A DNA stretch of 64,000 bases from Membranipora membranacea (lineage: Eukaryota; Bryozoa; Gymnolaemata; Cheilostomatida; Membraniporidae), in the NCBI GenBank assembly GCA_914767715.1, contig OU612067.1:3350001-3414000 (forward strand), in the 5' to 3' direction. The notes under the pieces are model-generated. The model searched no databases and had not been told where the DNA came from. It worked only from the letters and a program-made list of their open reading frames with translations. Numbering within the stretch: position 1 is the stretch's first letter; each line of letters opens with the position of its first letter. Positions 1 to 13,453 of this stretch are shown here, piece by piece. A program made the translations under genes and the position numbers.

Positions 1-273
1 GGAATACTGGAAGTTAAAAGTATCCGTCACTTTGTCAACGACTATCTCAGACCTGATGGGGTCTTTGCACTCAGGGTCATTGCCAAAAACACAAACGACA
101 TAGTCACTACCGAGATTATAGGAGCCTTGTATGAATACTTCAGAAAGTCTGAGTTCTGTAAAAACTCCAAATACTCGCATTCGATGGATCTAACTCGCAG
201 TCCCAGTTCTTCTTATCTGGTAAAACAGGCTGGTAATAAACATGACATGGATTATGATGTAGAGACAGTATGA
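1..273 (+). CDS. Innexin, C-terminal end (partial)
   Basis: The frame is open from base 1 to a TGA at 271-273, giving 91 residues; the 5' part lies outside the window. The stretch around residues 12-35 (NDYLRPDGVFALRVIAKNTN, then DIVTTEI) matches the conserved segment after the fourth membrane helix of innexins, the invertebrate gap-junction channel proteins, whose usual form is YLRxDGVFxLRLxxxNTN followed by an acidic/aromatic ALW/ALY motif (here GALYEYF). The rest is a short hydrophilic cytoplasmic tail ending in DYDVETV. An AATAAA at 462-467 lies 189 bases past the stop and is a plausible polyadenylation signal. The assignment to innexins rests on the motif; which innexin it is cannot be told from the tail alone. 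The gene converges on receptor copy A. Confidence 0.82.
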   Translation, partial: GILEVKSIRHFVNDYLRPDGVFALRVIAKNTNDIVTTEIIGALYEYFRKSEFCKNSKYSHSMDLTRSPSSSYLVKQAGNKHDMDYDVETV

Positions 274-1233
274 AGTAGAGATTACATATAGATTGGTTTT
301 TTATTGTATAACTTACAAGGCCAGTCTGGATGAGAAGTCTAGATATCTCCTCCTTTCCTTGTCTAATAACTGTTTTAAGTGGTCATGATTATTATTTTTG
401 CTTTTATCATTGAGCCAGGAATGTAAATACTGTACATATTTAATAGCTGTAGCTGAATTCAAATAAATGTTAGTTCACCAGACGATGTAAACTTAATTTT
501 ACTCACTGCAAATCAGAGGAGGCCTCAAAAGTCAGTCACTTGAATGTTTAGCTCCAAATCTTCTGATTGCAGGAAGATGAAATAACGCCTTTGCTTTAAT
601 TTCGCGTGAATCGTTCCCCCTACCAAACCCCCAAACAGCTGTTAAGAGTACAAAAGTTTGTTCTAAAAAACAAATTACTTGCTTCGTGCTCCCCTTGCCA
701 ACTCACCTCCTACAGCAGTATCTAAGTTCTGTAAAGTTTTGAAAGTAAATAATCATATGAACATGGTGTAGAGTTTCAACATTGTAATTATGTGTTACCT
801 AAGTTGTGTTCTCTTGTGTGAAGAGGAAATAATCAAACAATGTTGATGCATTCAATTAAGTCTTACATGAAAAATTTACAAATGTCCAAATTTTCCACGT
901 CTTATGATCGCAAAGCAATGTTTATCATATGATGGGTAGAGAAAAGATTGTGCGAGATTATAAATTATAAATTAATAAACCAAGGCACTGAGGTGTATAT
1001 ATCAATGAACCAAGGCTTTCAGGCTTACGACTTGAGAAATGAGAAAGTTCTTTGCTTGAGTGCTTGAATGTTTTATTTTATTATAATGGCGAATTACTTG
1101 AATGGAATATGGACCTCATGCTTCATACTATCATTTTCTAAAAACAAAATCCAATTCAAAATCCAAGTAAAAGTATAAGTCAATATCAAAGTCAGCAAAT
1201 GCAAAATTCAACATGCAAACTTATGCAGGTTAT
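274..1233. other. 3' UTR of innexin and convergent intergenic spacer
   Basis: No coding signal is seen. It holds the innexin 3' UTR (poly(A) signal near 462) and then AT-rich spacer. The part around 800-930 resembles the part around 4225-4375, downstream of copy B, showing that the A/B tandem duplication included the 3' flank. Confidence 0.6.
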
Positions 1234-3876
1234 CTACAACTTTGTCATATAGATAGATCTTGGATTCTCAATGTATACTATATTTTCCTCTCTATCATCT
1301 GCAGGTGATACTGGCTGATCAGTGTCACTGTGCTGACTTTCACAGCTGATGTTGTCAATATCGGCGATGCTTGTGACCTCATAAATATTATCATCTGGCA
1401 TGGAGTATGTATGAGAGTCATTGTCACAAAAACTATTTACTTGACCAGAAGTCATTTCTGCCACTGGATTTTTCGGTCGGCGACTTTGATAATGCTTGCA
1501 GTATAAACGATATAAACCCAATGATAGCACTGTGCAGAGGACTATCAATGCAGCTGGAACACCTACAGATAGACCATACTGGAGATATTCATGCCGCTGA
1601 ACGTGAACTGGGACACAACGGCCACTATCAGTTTGAGTTTTTTCATCTTGAAATGATGAATTCTTTGTTTGTGGATCTGTGGTTACTGTGCTTGCATTGA
1701 TGACGGGCGATGTTGTAGCAGAAGTTGTAGAATTCGTTGTATTTAAAATCTGGATACCATTTGGATTATTAGTATCATTGATCTGAGGAATAGAGTATGA
1801 AGTGTTTACCCATTGGGTGTCTACCCCTGTGTCTGCAATCTCACATGTGATGAAGGTGCTGTTTTGTAGAGCAACTATATCGTCCAAGTTGTATCGAGAT
1901 GTGTCATTCTCCAGGACGCAGTAATCTAATTAATGAATAGCATACAGGATATGAAATACATATAAGCATTAACAGAAACTCCTCTTTTTTATCCAAATTG
2001 CCTGCAGTTCAGTCACTCCAGTTCAAATGCAGGCAGATGGATTGAAGGGCAGCAACTCCATTTGAAGGCAAAAAAAACTTGATCAAGGTCTCTTTGAATT
2101 GTACTGAGGACATTCTTTGCTTTCCAAGACTTTTAATTTGAGACCTACCAAACCTTCCCTTGTCTTTATTTAATCTGGAAGCGTTAAAACTGCCAGTCCT
2201 TTAAACACATAATTGGTCAAATGAAAAGAAGAAGTTGAATCAGTGAATAAAATTTATGGAGGTTTTGTTCGCACCTTCCAACATCAGTTCCGGGACAAAA
2301 GTTCTAGGCAGGTATCCATTGATTGGTAGTGCATATCTAACCTGTTTTATTTAATTGTACTAAAGGTATTGTGGGTATGTATATTTCGGATTATAATGGT
2401 CTACCTACTGTTAAGTACCAGCTCTTCTACTAGTGTCCCCTGTCCATTGGTGTCACCGCTGATAAGAAGTGTTGAATCGATTAGGTGAAGGAAATTACTT
2501 CCGTGATTGTAAGTGCAATCTGTTCCAAATGAGCTTCTTACCGATTGGAGTCCAAACTGATAGTTAGTTGTACCCATACAGATAGCTGTAGCATCATGTG
2601 TGTTTACGTTGACAGTAAAGAGGCCGGTCCCAACGTCAGAAGTCATTGTAACTAAAATGTTTGTTTCACTTAATTTTTCAACGCCATAGATATCTGTAGT
2701 GTCTATTATTGGCAGCGGCATGTTGAATGTGGCAAACATGTTTGTACTTGAGACTTGGTCGTAACCTACCATAGGTTCGAAGCATGTTTCAAATTCAAAA
2801 GACATATCAAATATACAGACACCATCAAAACTGGATGTTACATATATTTTTCGATTCGTAAACGCAATTCTTCTGAGGCGAACCAAACCACGTGCATGGT
2901 ATTTTGTTAAAACTTTTCTCTCGCCATTTGTTTCATCATAAATTATGCGCATGCTGTCGGCATCGGTAATAACTATGATGCCCGTCCCGGGCTGAACTAC
3001 CATATCATAAAGCTCTTTGAAGCGTACCTTATCAAATGACTCTTCGACTGAATCGATAACACCAGAATCACGACGACCACAGTATCCGCTATGGGTATCA
3101 ACAAGCAAGGAAGCGAGGTCTACTGTGCGTATACAGTTATTGCCACGATCAGCAAGTAATAAGTGTGTTTTATTACTATGTTGAACAAAAGATAACGTTC
3201 TCCCAAATCGAGCGATTGTAAGATTCCCGTTCATCATCCCAGCTTTATTAATCGATCCCGCTAATATTGTCAATGTTTCTTGCGTGTTTATCTCCACTAG
3301 TGCAAAACCTTGTATAGCAAGATATGACCCAGGACTTGCAAGGTTTTCCATAATAGCTGTTACTCTGTCCAGGGATTTGATGAACGGGAAGCTCTCTGCT
3401 GCACCTCTAGTTATTAGCTTGGTGCAGAAACCCCTAAAAAGGAATTTGATATTGTTAGATTACTCATCATTTGTTAAAGAAGTCCTAAAGCCTTTACAAG
3501 CCAATTTACTGTTGTTCAGTAATGTAAGTACACCTGTGATTTGTAAATTTTCATGGCAGTATTTTGTTCTGAAAGCTGGGAATTTCTTTTATCCATGCTA
3601 GTTTTTTGCCAACTCACACTGTGTGGTATAAAAGGTGCTAAAAAATGTTCTTGACTTAGTAAAATGACAAAACAGAACACAAGCTTTCCCTGTGCTCATT
3701 AGTGTCCATCTCATTAGCAAATTTTTCACTTCACATATTAAACAAAATTTAAAAAATGATTAAAAGTTGATGTGGATGTGTCAACGTTAATTCATAGAAA
3801 ACATGAATACTCACCTGCCAAGGAAAAGACATGCGAAGAGAAACTTAAAAACAGATAGCTCATGGGGACGTCCCAT
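1234..3876 (-). CDS. Receptor-like protein, copy A: NHL propeller, TM, Tyr tail
   Basis: I join three exons on the minus strand: 3876-3815, 3433-2409 and 1925-1234 (62, 1025 and 692 bases). They close in frame to 592 aa, and the phases (2, then 1) equal those of copies C and D. Exon 1 gives a hydrophobic signal peptide (FKFLFACLFLG). Exon 2 gives a propeller-like ectodomain with NHL-style strands (LLLADRGNNCIRTVDL, then an Asp-rich loop). Exon 3 starts DYCVLEND, carries a second Cys module (FITCEIAD...VDTQW), an N/T/S-rich stalk with several NxS/T sites, a membrane helix at about 479-502, and a 90-residue tail with HTYSMPDDNIYEV and a C-terminus IYMTKL. The family is not one I can name. A single-pass surface receptor or adhesion role is inferred from layout only. 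Confidence 0.78.
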
Positions 3877-4835
3877 ATTGCAACAGATACAATACAGTAA
3901 TAGTATTTGTTTGGTGCTTCCGCTATCAACTTATGAGTGGGTATAGCAAAGTAATACATACATAGGTAAACAGTGAGAGTTATCATGTGTCTACATGGAT
4001 CAAATCATATCAGCAGGAAGTATTGCGCAACCTTGAGATTAGTTTGGTATTCCTAGTTACTGCCTAACAGCCGCTAACAATGGCCCTCATGGGTAGTGAC
4101 AGCGGACATCGCACATACATTTTGTTTGATATTCACCCGTAAACATTTTAGTGAAGTTGGAATGTCTTCTGAGCTTTTTTACTTTTTCATTGCTTTAAAT
4201 TTAGTATGTAATAGTATGATACCTTAATTGTCTTCTCTTGTGGAAAGAGGAGATAACCCACATTGTTGATGAACTTATTCAAGCTTTACAGAACATTATA
4301 CTTAAAACGTTTAGATACAGAGAGTAAGAGACACAGAAGTCTAATAATATCCAAACAAAGTTTATCGTATGATTGGGTAGAATGTGAAGTGTAAATTTAA
4401 AGAATGTGATGAGATAATGTGAATGTTTTTTGATGGTTTCTTGGACTTTCCACCAATCAAGGAGAAACTCTTTGTATCAATTGAGCAATGTACTCATTGA
4501 ATAGAGCAAACACAACATCAAAGCAAAAGAAAGGGCAACCGAACTGATATTAAAACAAATTGTTAAGCAAAGAGTAAAGACTTGCTGTAATATTGCCTGC
4601 ACAAGCTCGCCGGCGGCCGTCGGGCGGGGGGGGGCAAAAGTCTGGGGGCTCTGACTAGCTCATATGCTGCATTAAGGCTTCATGCTAACATTGGGAAAAT
4701 TAAAATCAGGTTTTCTAGCAATTTCTAAGCAAAGTAAAACTCATAAATGTAAAAGTCAATTCAAAGGCAAAAATCAATATTAAGAACATTAAACAAAAAA
4801 TGCAGCACATAAATAGTATGTGGCACATTCTTCAT
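3877..4835. other. Spacer between receptor copies A and B
   Basis: Upstream region of copy A and 3' flank of copy B. It contains the repeated 3'-flank block (about 4225-4375) and an isolated GC-rich patch with a G run at 4608-4635 in otherwise AT-rich DNA. No gene is seen. Confidence 0.5.
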
Positions 4836-5925
4836 TCACAACTTTGTGTTATAGATAGAACTTGGATTCTCTATGTATATTATAACATCCTTTTCAGCAA
4901 AAGCAGGGGATACTGGCAAATCAATGTCACTTTTATAACCGATCTCGTCGATTTCGGCATTACTAATTACCTCGTAAATATTGTCATCTGGTAAGGAGTA
5001 TGTATGAGATGCGTTGTCGCACATGCTACATAGCTGATCCCCAACTATATCCTTCATTGCAGTATTAGGTTGCTTGATTCCACAATTTTCACAGTATGAA
5101 CGATATACGCCTCTGGTAAGAACTGTGCAGAGAACTATCAAAATAGCTGGAGCGCCAATAGATAGACCATACTGGAGATTTTCATGCTGCCGAATTAAAG
5201 TTGATTTGATGGCGAGCGGTGCTGGAACAGAAATTGTGGAGGTGGTTGAGTTTTGAATCTAGTTACCTTTTGAATCAGAGTTAACAACATTCGAAATCTG
5301 AGGAAAAGAGTATGAAGTATTTACCCATTGAGTGTCTACCCCTGTGTCAGCAATCTCACATGTGACGAAGGTGCTGTTTTGTAGTGCAACTGTAGCGTTC
5401 AAGTTGTATCGAGATGTGTCATTCTCCAAGACGCAGTAATCTAAAGTAAAAAGAGCAACCAAAATATGAAGAATAATATATACCAAGTAAATATATATTC
5501 TTCCCATTACGAGGGACACTGTCTGTCGGGTTTGTAACAGATATGGATGCAGGGTCGGATCAGAGCCATCTTTATATTTAGCTTCAGTACCCATAGTAAG
5601 CATAAGCAAAGTAACAATGTAAATGAGGTCACTGATACTCTATCGGACACACAAGACTTCTATTCGCGGTATGACCTACCGTTTAGTGTCAGCTCTTCAA
5701 CTAACGCCCCCTCCTCCTAAATGTATCCGCTCATAAGAAGTGTTGAGTTCACAAGGTGAAGAAATCTGCTGCCTTTAAAATAATTGCAATCCACAAGTAG
5801 TTCCTTTTTCGCGACTTGTGAATTTGTCTGTCCAATTGACAACTCGGTGTTGTCAAAGCATAAAGCTTTAGCGATCTGTGTGTTGATATTCACCGTAAAG
5901 AGACCAGTCCCTTGAATTTTATTAA
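4836..5925 (-). pseudogene. Receptor-like copy B, broken: nonsense codon and lost 5' part
   Basis: The third exon (5440-4836) is readable along its whole length in the frame used by copy A: it opens DYCVLEND, has the Cys module VTCEIADTGVDTQW, a membrane helix (YGLSIGAPAILIVLCTVL), the tail motif HTYSLPDDNIYEV and the C-terminus IYNTKL. It is interrupted by one in-frame TAG at about 5258-5260, in the stalk, where copy A has CAG (Gln). Upstream, only the 3' part of the propeller exon can be matched to copy A (about 5674-5925), with internal changes; similarity stops abruptly near 5925 and no signal-peptide exon is visible. I therefore read it as a pseudogene from a tandem duplication with A. 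Expression of the tail exon through another start is not excluded. Confidence 0.72.
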
Positions 5926-7841
5926 CGGGTGAAAATTGCCAAAAACCTTTTTTTTGAAGGTTACAAATTGAAGCTGATAAATTGGTTTATTGATCTACTA
6001 ACAATTTTTTTTTCATGATAGTTAACTGGCAGACTTTTGATTTGAGCATCATGGTTACGCGATACTGGACAGGGGGGGAGGGTACCAAGGTTATAGGAGT
6101 ACAAAATATTACGCCCTGGTAGAATTGAAAGAAAAAAAGGTACTTCTCAAGGTCCAGCTCTTCGATATTCAATCACAGTAGCTGATAAGACTGGCAATGA
6201 AGGGTGAGCCCATAAAAAGTCTGAAGTGAATTCCTCTCATCGAAACTCACGTCCTTTTATAGTCTCAATACCCAGTGATACCGTGTGAGAAACCATGAAG
6301 TTGCTTGATTTTTTTGTATCGGTATCAGTACGAGTCTACGGACTGGATCCTGATGGGGCACAGGAGCATTTGAGGTTGGATGCTCTTCCTGACACCACCG
6401 TGACACACCAGGAATCGAACAGAGGACCTCTCGATTGAAAGACCCACGCCTTACCCATTGCGCCACGGCCGCTCCCAGTATGTGTCTTCTGGCCTGGATA
6501 CAATGGAAATAAAAATTGGATACTATATCCAATCTTTAGTTGTGCTAATCTGCCATGCGACTACGTCATATTTTGTGCTACTCAGCGCAGGCTGAATGTT
6601 GGAGCTCAGTGCGATCAGTGGACACACAGTGAATAATGACCATTGCTAGGTATGCATATTGTGCTAGTCTCATTAGATTGATGTTATCTTAACCCGTTTA
6701 CAGATCCTTTATTTTCCGGCCACACTATGATTGTCAGCCAAAATATCTTGCCAAAGAATGCATAAAGATGATTTGATCTCTCACTGCTATCTTATAAAAA
6801 AATTGACCCTTATTCGCCCCTAATTCATCCCTAATGTACTGTACAGTACAAAATTAGGGAACATGAAATTTAGTGGTTTCGCCAGGTTATTATCAAACTG
6901 AGAGATAATTTTCAGCTGCCTCTAGACTAAATGACCAAACACTTATATCAGCTTATGCCATAGATAAGATTGACTCGAATGAAAAAATCACAGACCTGGT
7001 GATAGGTACCTGGTTAAACATCTTGCATACCGACTAACGACGATAACCTATGAACATAGATCATCATTGGAAAATAGACGAGTTGTTATGTTTGAGAATG
7101 ATATATTTGTTTCACTATAGCCAAGAAAAGTCTTATACTTTGCTTGTGTTGCTAAATTATGGGCTAATTTTCGAATGACTGTGGTAATATATGAAATTTA
7201 TGACATTGATGTAAACGCCCTAACAGTGCAGAAGTTTCCAGGTTGTTTTTATCTTTACATCTCTGTGACCATTTACATTAAATGCTCTAGCTCAAGAGGA
7301 GACAACCTTTGGGATGAAGACCTCATTAACCATAAAAGCCAAAAGCTGTTCCTGAAACAGAAATTTTATCTTAAAACTATAGGTTAGGTAGGGAATTGTG
7401 GAATTAGGTCATAGACAAACCACTATGATTTAGATGCTGGAAAAAACGGCTTATTGTTTTAGCCAAGTACATAGACCTGCAACATTATATACTGGTATTA
7501 TGGCATGCTGGTCTTTCTGTGTATTGGTTTATATTATAGTTAGGTGACATGGTACTAAGGCTTTTGCAGGTTGCCTATGAAAACTCATTCTGTAAGTCTT
7601 AGGATCAGAGGTATACCCTCGCCTAGGACTAAGGACAAGGAATTTCTCCTTATTTGGCCCATCAAAGTTAATAGCCCATGTCACACTTGCCGCCTGGGTG
7701 CCAAGCACGATATTTAAGATTATTGATACAAGTGTTCAGTCTGCTGGGTCTGGCGTGTCTGCTAGGTAATTAGTATCAGAGATGCAATAATTCTGCACAT
7801 ATCATCAGCTTGTCACCAGACATCATAAAGTCAACAAACAC
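5926..7841. other. Intergenic region upstream of the MFSD4-like gene
   Basis: Between the truncated end of copy B and the transporter start codon. Apart from the SINE at 6285-6476 I see no coding or RNA gene. One short purine motif (AGAGGAGACAACC) lies near 7297. Confidence 0.5.
6285..6476 (-). mobile_element. tRNA-derived SINE
   Basis: Read on the minus strand from 6476, the element starts GGGAGCGGCCGTGGCGCAAT, which includes an A-box-like TGGCGCAATGGGTAAGG. It continues to a B box (TGTTCGATTCCTGG), then a body containing CAGGAAGAGCATCC, a core-like phrase seen in many metazoan SINE tails. It is a single dispersed copy in the intergenic DNA. The exact 3' end is uncertain. Confidence 0.72.
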
Positions 7842-9107
7842 ATGGAGAGTCAGACTGAAGAAAGAAGAGGTACAAAGGAAGAAAGGTAAGCAGATAAAAA
7901 ATAATACTTCTGCCGAAACAATCAGCCTGATTTCAGTCAATATGTTTTACAAGAGTTGGTTGATAGTGTAGAATCTTATCAACTTAGGATCGGCGTGCAA
8001 GAAGAAGGAACTGTGATGCGTAAATGCAAGATATATTATTAGTTGTGAATCTTGATTGCAATATAAATATTAATTATAATAAAAGCAACTAGAAATAATG
8101 CAGGTGTAGTGGCCACAAAACTTCAGGGGAATGGACAACAGCCTCTTCATTTTGTATTAGGTTAATTTGGCGATTGAGTTGTGTTAGATGGATGGTTGAA
8201 TAAATTCTTCAGTATAGGTTTTGGGTTTTTGATACTTGACAGAGGCAAAATACAGGCCCGCGGGAATGCATGTCCCAGGGCCCATGGCACGAACCCTCCC
8301 ACCTGATTCCCTCTTTTTTTTCTCCTCATTTGACCTGCCCTGCTGTGTCTCTTTGCAGCAAGTAATAGGGTGTGCTTGTATGGACAAGATTGCCAAGACA
8401 GGCAGTATTGTTGTAGAGTTGTTTGTATTGTTTGTTTGTAACCCCATAAAGGATTTATTAACAGGATCAATCATAGGTGTTGGTATTGAGAAAGTTTAGG
8501 ACAAGTGAAATTGAGTGGTGTGTATGGAGAGCATCTCATGGGTACAAGGTACAATTGGATATGATGTGGCTTCACCGGCTTTGGTTGTCGTTTGGAATAT
8601 TCTGATATGTTTTAGTCTAATAAAATGAGGCCTCTTCAAGAATGAGGTTTTGGGTGCAGCATGCAGTTATGATATGTGTGGGCTTTACTGGTGATGGTGG
8701 TATCTTAGAACTTTTTGATAAACAACTATACAACTATATGATGGTCTAATAACATGATGGCTCTTCAAGAATGTGTCTTTGTTGATTCATGTGTCAGTAG
8801 AGATTATAACCTTTTCTGTGATCATTAATTACGATTTGTCATATGTAATAGTTAGTTATAGTTATAATTTATGATATGATGTCTTATTATTTGATTTATA
8901 AGCCAGGTGATTGAGGTCTACAAAACAAAAAACAAAAGACAGATAAACTCAGGATAGGATATTAAAATACTGGACGTTGATGTGTTTTTTCAACTTCTAC
9001 ATGCTAACGTGTCATGCCTTCCAATAAAAATTAATGTCCGATGAAAATCCAGCAAGTTGAGTGGTGTGCAGACCGTTCTTTACAGGAAATCATTTTGCAC
9101 ATGTGCC

Positions 9108-9154
<47 letters not shown>

Positions 9155-12100
9155 TATATAAATCTAAATTCTGTCACTCTGCTTACACGCAGCCCGCTGC
9201 TCGTAACTGCAGCAGGAAATGAAGAGACGAAACCATTACCGCTATCATGGACACACAAAATGCTGAGACTTCTTATGCAGTTTCTAACCTGGGTTTCCAT
9301 TGTGAGTATCAACGTAGCCTTCTAACAGGCTAAAGATAAAGAATCATTATGATTCTCAATCCTACAACCAAATGGCAAAAGGAACCGAAAGTTTTTATTT
9401 CAGGCGACGAGTTATGAAGTAGATTATAATGCAATTTGTCCCTGAATCTATACTCCCCCCAACTTACATAAGAAAGACTATGATAACCGATAATTATAAT
9501 GGCAGAAAGTGATTTTGTGTTGATCAAGGTTTAAAAATTAGCAGATTCAAAAGACATGGGCTAACACCAAATCAAGGGGTGGGGATGCTCAATCAAGGGA
9601 TGATTTTACCAGGGGATGCAGTGGTATCTAGACTGCGGCTGGTGATAGTTTAGTTGTTTGAGTTTGTGCTTGTAACTTAATTAGGGACATCTTTGGTGTT
9701 GGCAACTATATCAGGCTGCAATAAGACCGAACCCTGAGATTTCTCAACAAATCACTGGGGCGCAACAGCATTTAAAAAAATGTGCCAGCGTAATTATTTT
9801 TCCAAGATGTTATTGGCATTCCTCAGTGTAATCGCTCGGGATGTTTTGGCAGATGAAGGGAATCAGTACCATTAATACAGTCACCATAATAGTACCATTG
9901 GGAGACAGTTTTAGAGATAGGTTCATTTTTTCAATTTGGCTAATAGGGGAATTCGTAAGGCCTTCACACACTGTTAGAGATTAACTCAACATGATTACTG
10001 CTGTATGAAAAGTGGCTTCTGGGATGAAGATGTTGCTATGGAGAGTTTAGTAATTACAGGCAAAAAACTCTTGTAAATCTCTCTGAGTCAATCTATTTTT
10101 GTTGCATGGTAGAGTAAAACAGACCAACCTCTCACACACTGATGTGTACTTCTTGTAGTTCGAGAATTTCACACCTTCAATATCAGACCAAACTTCTTAA
10201 CGAGACTAGTAAAGTGTAAAGCTGCTATCAAAACACACTCTCATCAATTGTAGATAATACTCGTTTCAATCCCACGATCGTCATCTCTTGCTTGATGAAG
10301 CCATGTGAAGCTGATTACAACACTATCCATAGCTACCCAGCACCTGACTTGCCTGATGGATAATTTCCCCCCTTTTTTACTTGCAGGGTACATTCCTAGA
10401 AGTGACAGGTCCGGTTATACCAGAGCTTGTGGTTCAGACTCAATCTAATTACGAGACGCTACTTCAATCTCTGGGTATGCGAGGATCTGGGCATGTGGTC
10501 GGTGGTATTATCGGTAAGTTTGATTATGTGGTAAATAACAAACTCATTATCACAGGCTTATAGCGACTTGCAAAACTGACTATTAAAAATAGTGAGGAAG
10601 CAGTGGGTATTAACCCAGTTTCCTAATATTATCTGGATACAAACTATAAAGTTAACAAAAGTATAAAGTTAACAAAAGTTAACAAAAACTACAAAGTTCT
10701 CCAATTCCTTATTTTTTCCCACTGCATTTGACATTGATATTAGCAAGATTTCATCGAATTGCTTGTTTAAAACAATGTTCTCGGTAGTTGCTTAGCTTAG
10801 GAGGTTAAGGTAAAGGGTAAAGTTTAATATCATGCATTGAGTTTGAAACAATGAATAACTCAGCTACATTTGGTTACATCTTTGCATTAAGCCAGATGTA
10901 ACCTTAAGTCTGTAAGATTAATATACACTAATGTTGCATCACCGGCAGTAACACAGCAAATCTATGTATGCATAGCCTGCTGTAGGTACGTTTTTATTCT
11001 GCAATATTCTGTGTATATTTGGAGAATTCCAATGTCATATCATAGCATCATGGGAACTGATACAAGAAAGCATATCAATGTTTCCACAAAGGCAAACTCA
11101 AAAACTTGCTGCACATATAGGTTTGAGAAACTGTTCTTGTCTTTGAAGACGCAAAGAAAAAGAGAGGGAGACCTACTGATGATCACCTCAGAGATATACT
11201 GGTGTCATCAGGTTCTGATATGGGGTCAAATTTTGGGACACCCTGTTAAACCGGACCATTGTCAAAATTTGCATATACGTTCTCTAGTCTCTGCTGCCGA
11301 TGCGCCTTCAATAAAGTGGGTATATCCTGAACCACACCCAGGTTTATATTGATACAAGTAGGCCTGTATTCATAGATGGGGCTTATGGTTACTACCCTTC
11401 CACTTGATTAATAGCTCAACTTTGAATATCTCTGAAAATTTTGTAAATTTTCACATCACTTCGTTCTTTTTCGAGATTTGAAGCTAAAATAACTTGTCCT
11501 GTATTATCAAAAGTGACAATAAAATAATAAATATCAGACATTCTTAAGTGGCCTAACTGCTTTCATCATTGGAAGGTTCAAATGCAGCTTTTTTTTATAT
11601 CCATTCTATGTGCGATTAAAAATATATACTTGAATTACTTGTTAGAAATTGTGTCACTCTATGTCAACGAGCGCTCAAGAATCTAAAAACAAAGTCCTAT
11701 CGAGAGACTGTAGCTGTTGGTATTGAATCGCTTTTCAAGGGCTTTGAAAAATTACTTGTGTCTTCTCATAACTTATAACAGTCTATCGGAGATGCCATTG
11801 TTTTGTTTTTTTTACCTATGTGGGCAACCTTAGAGCACAGCCAGCCCTTAATGGCGTATGGAATGGTAGTACATTGACACTCAGTACATTCCAAGGAGAA
11901 AAATTGTTTCCAATTTACAATTTTTCAATTAGGTTTTGCAAGTATACTGAAATCCTACAAAAGAAATAATCCTTTGATATATTGTCATGGTCATGTGATT
12001 TGATGTATAGCAATTAATAATTTTTGGTATTAAAATTACTGTAAAACTGCTCCATTGCAAAGTTTATAGCTGTTCGTTGAAAATTGGATTTCTTTGGCTT

Positions 12101-13422
12101 GCCACAATTACAAGTAGATCCAGTTGAACTGTCAGTGAGCCACATCATATAAATACTTGTTTATGTTTCAGGTGGAGTGCTTATTGATAGGTATATACAG
12201 CACATTGATCTCCTCAGTGTACTCACTATGACCCTGTTTGTATTCTTTGGAGTCCTTGCTGCATATATCCAGTCGATCCAGGTCATGTTTGCTGTTCTGC
12301 TTGCTCAAGGCACTCTTGAAACAATCCTAAATATAGGTAATTATAAGTATAGGTATGACAACTGAAGTTTTTGCTTATATCAGATAGTCTACTCCAGTCA
12401 GTAAGTTACCTCATTTTATTCAAGCGTAAAAATTAATGAGGGTCAAAATATTATAAGCAAATTTAATGGATTGTATTTGATACCGTTCAATTTTTTTTGA
12501 GGATATTCAAGTTTCTAGATTGCTTACATTACATGGTACACCAATTTGATGCAAAGCAGAAGTTCTAAAAACAAATCCGTCGTACGATGCACAATAAAGT
12601 CTCTATAATGCCCAGCCATTTTGTCAACTTTGTTTTGTGATGACATGAAAGTGCCCAAGTACAGCACCATTTTTATTTCATTATAGCTGGATACCGAGCA
12701 GTGTTTGCAGCCTTCAAGGATAAATCTGCAGCAGCATGTAACGTAATACAGCTAGGTTACTCACTAGGTGGTATAATCAGCCCAGCGGTGGTAGCACCAT
12801 TCATTGATCCAAAGTTCAGTGGCATTCATTTCAAGTTAGATGGAACCATCGAAAGAACAGACTCACAATTAGAAAACAGCACAGAAACTAATCGAAGTCG
12901 TGCAGAAGAACTAGACTCTCTGAAAATGGAATATCCAGCCAAATTTGTACAAGCTTATTGGATTCTAACGATCAGCGGACTTACGGTGATTATGATGGGC
13001 TTGTGCTTTTATATCCATGGTAGAACCACAAAGGGAGCCAAGCTGACAGACCATTTCGAAGGGGAGGCTGCAAAATCAATCAAACAGCAGTTCTCATTCA
13101 AATCTTGCTCTCCAAAGAAGCCAGTGTTAGCTGCGTTGATACTGCTAATGTTCTTCATTCATATTGGTTGCATGTATCCACTGGGTAGAGTGTACAGTAA
13201 GATTATATTCTCCTATGATCGAGACGGAGCCGGATTATCCGTAGCTAAATCGAGTCTGATGACTTCTACATTCTGGATAAGTTCTGTTAGCGGAATCCTG
13301 ATATTCCTCATACCAGCCAGCTGCGTGCATGTCAAGTATCTTATCCAGGTAGTTATCACACAACTATTATTACGAAATACGAAATCATACATTATAAAGT
13401 CAATCAGAGTTACATAAAACTA

Positions 13423-13453
<31 letters not shown>

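Noticed and set aside
1234-1242. Peroxisomal targeting signal (TKL/SQL C-terminus)
   Set aside because: The proteins have a signal peptide and one membrane helix, so a PDZ ligand on a cytoplasmic tail is the more sensible reading.
8162-8499. ORFs of about 90-100 codons on both strands
   Set aside because: They lie in intron 1 of the transporter, overlap each other, and show no family motif or splice support.
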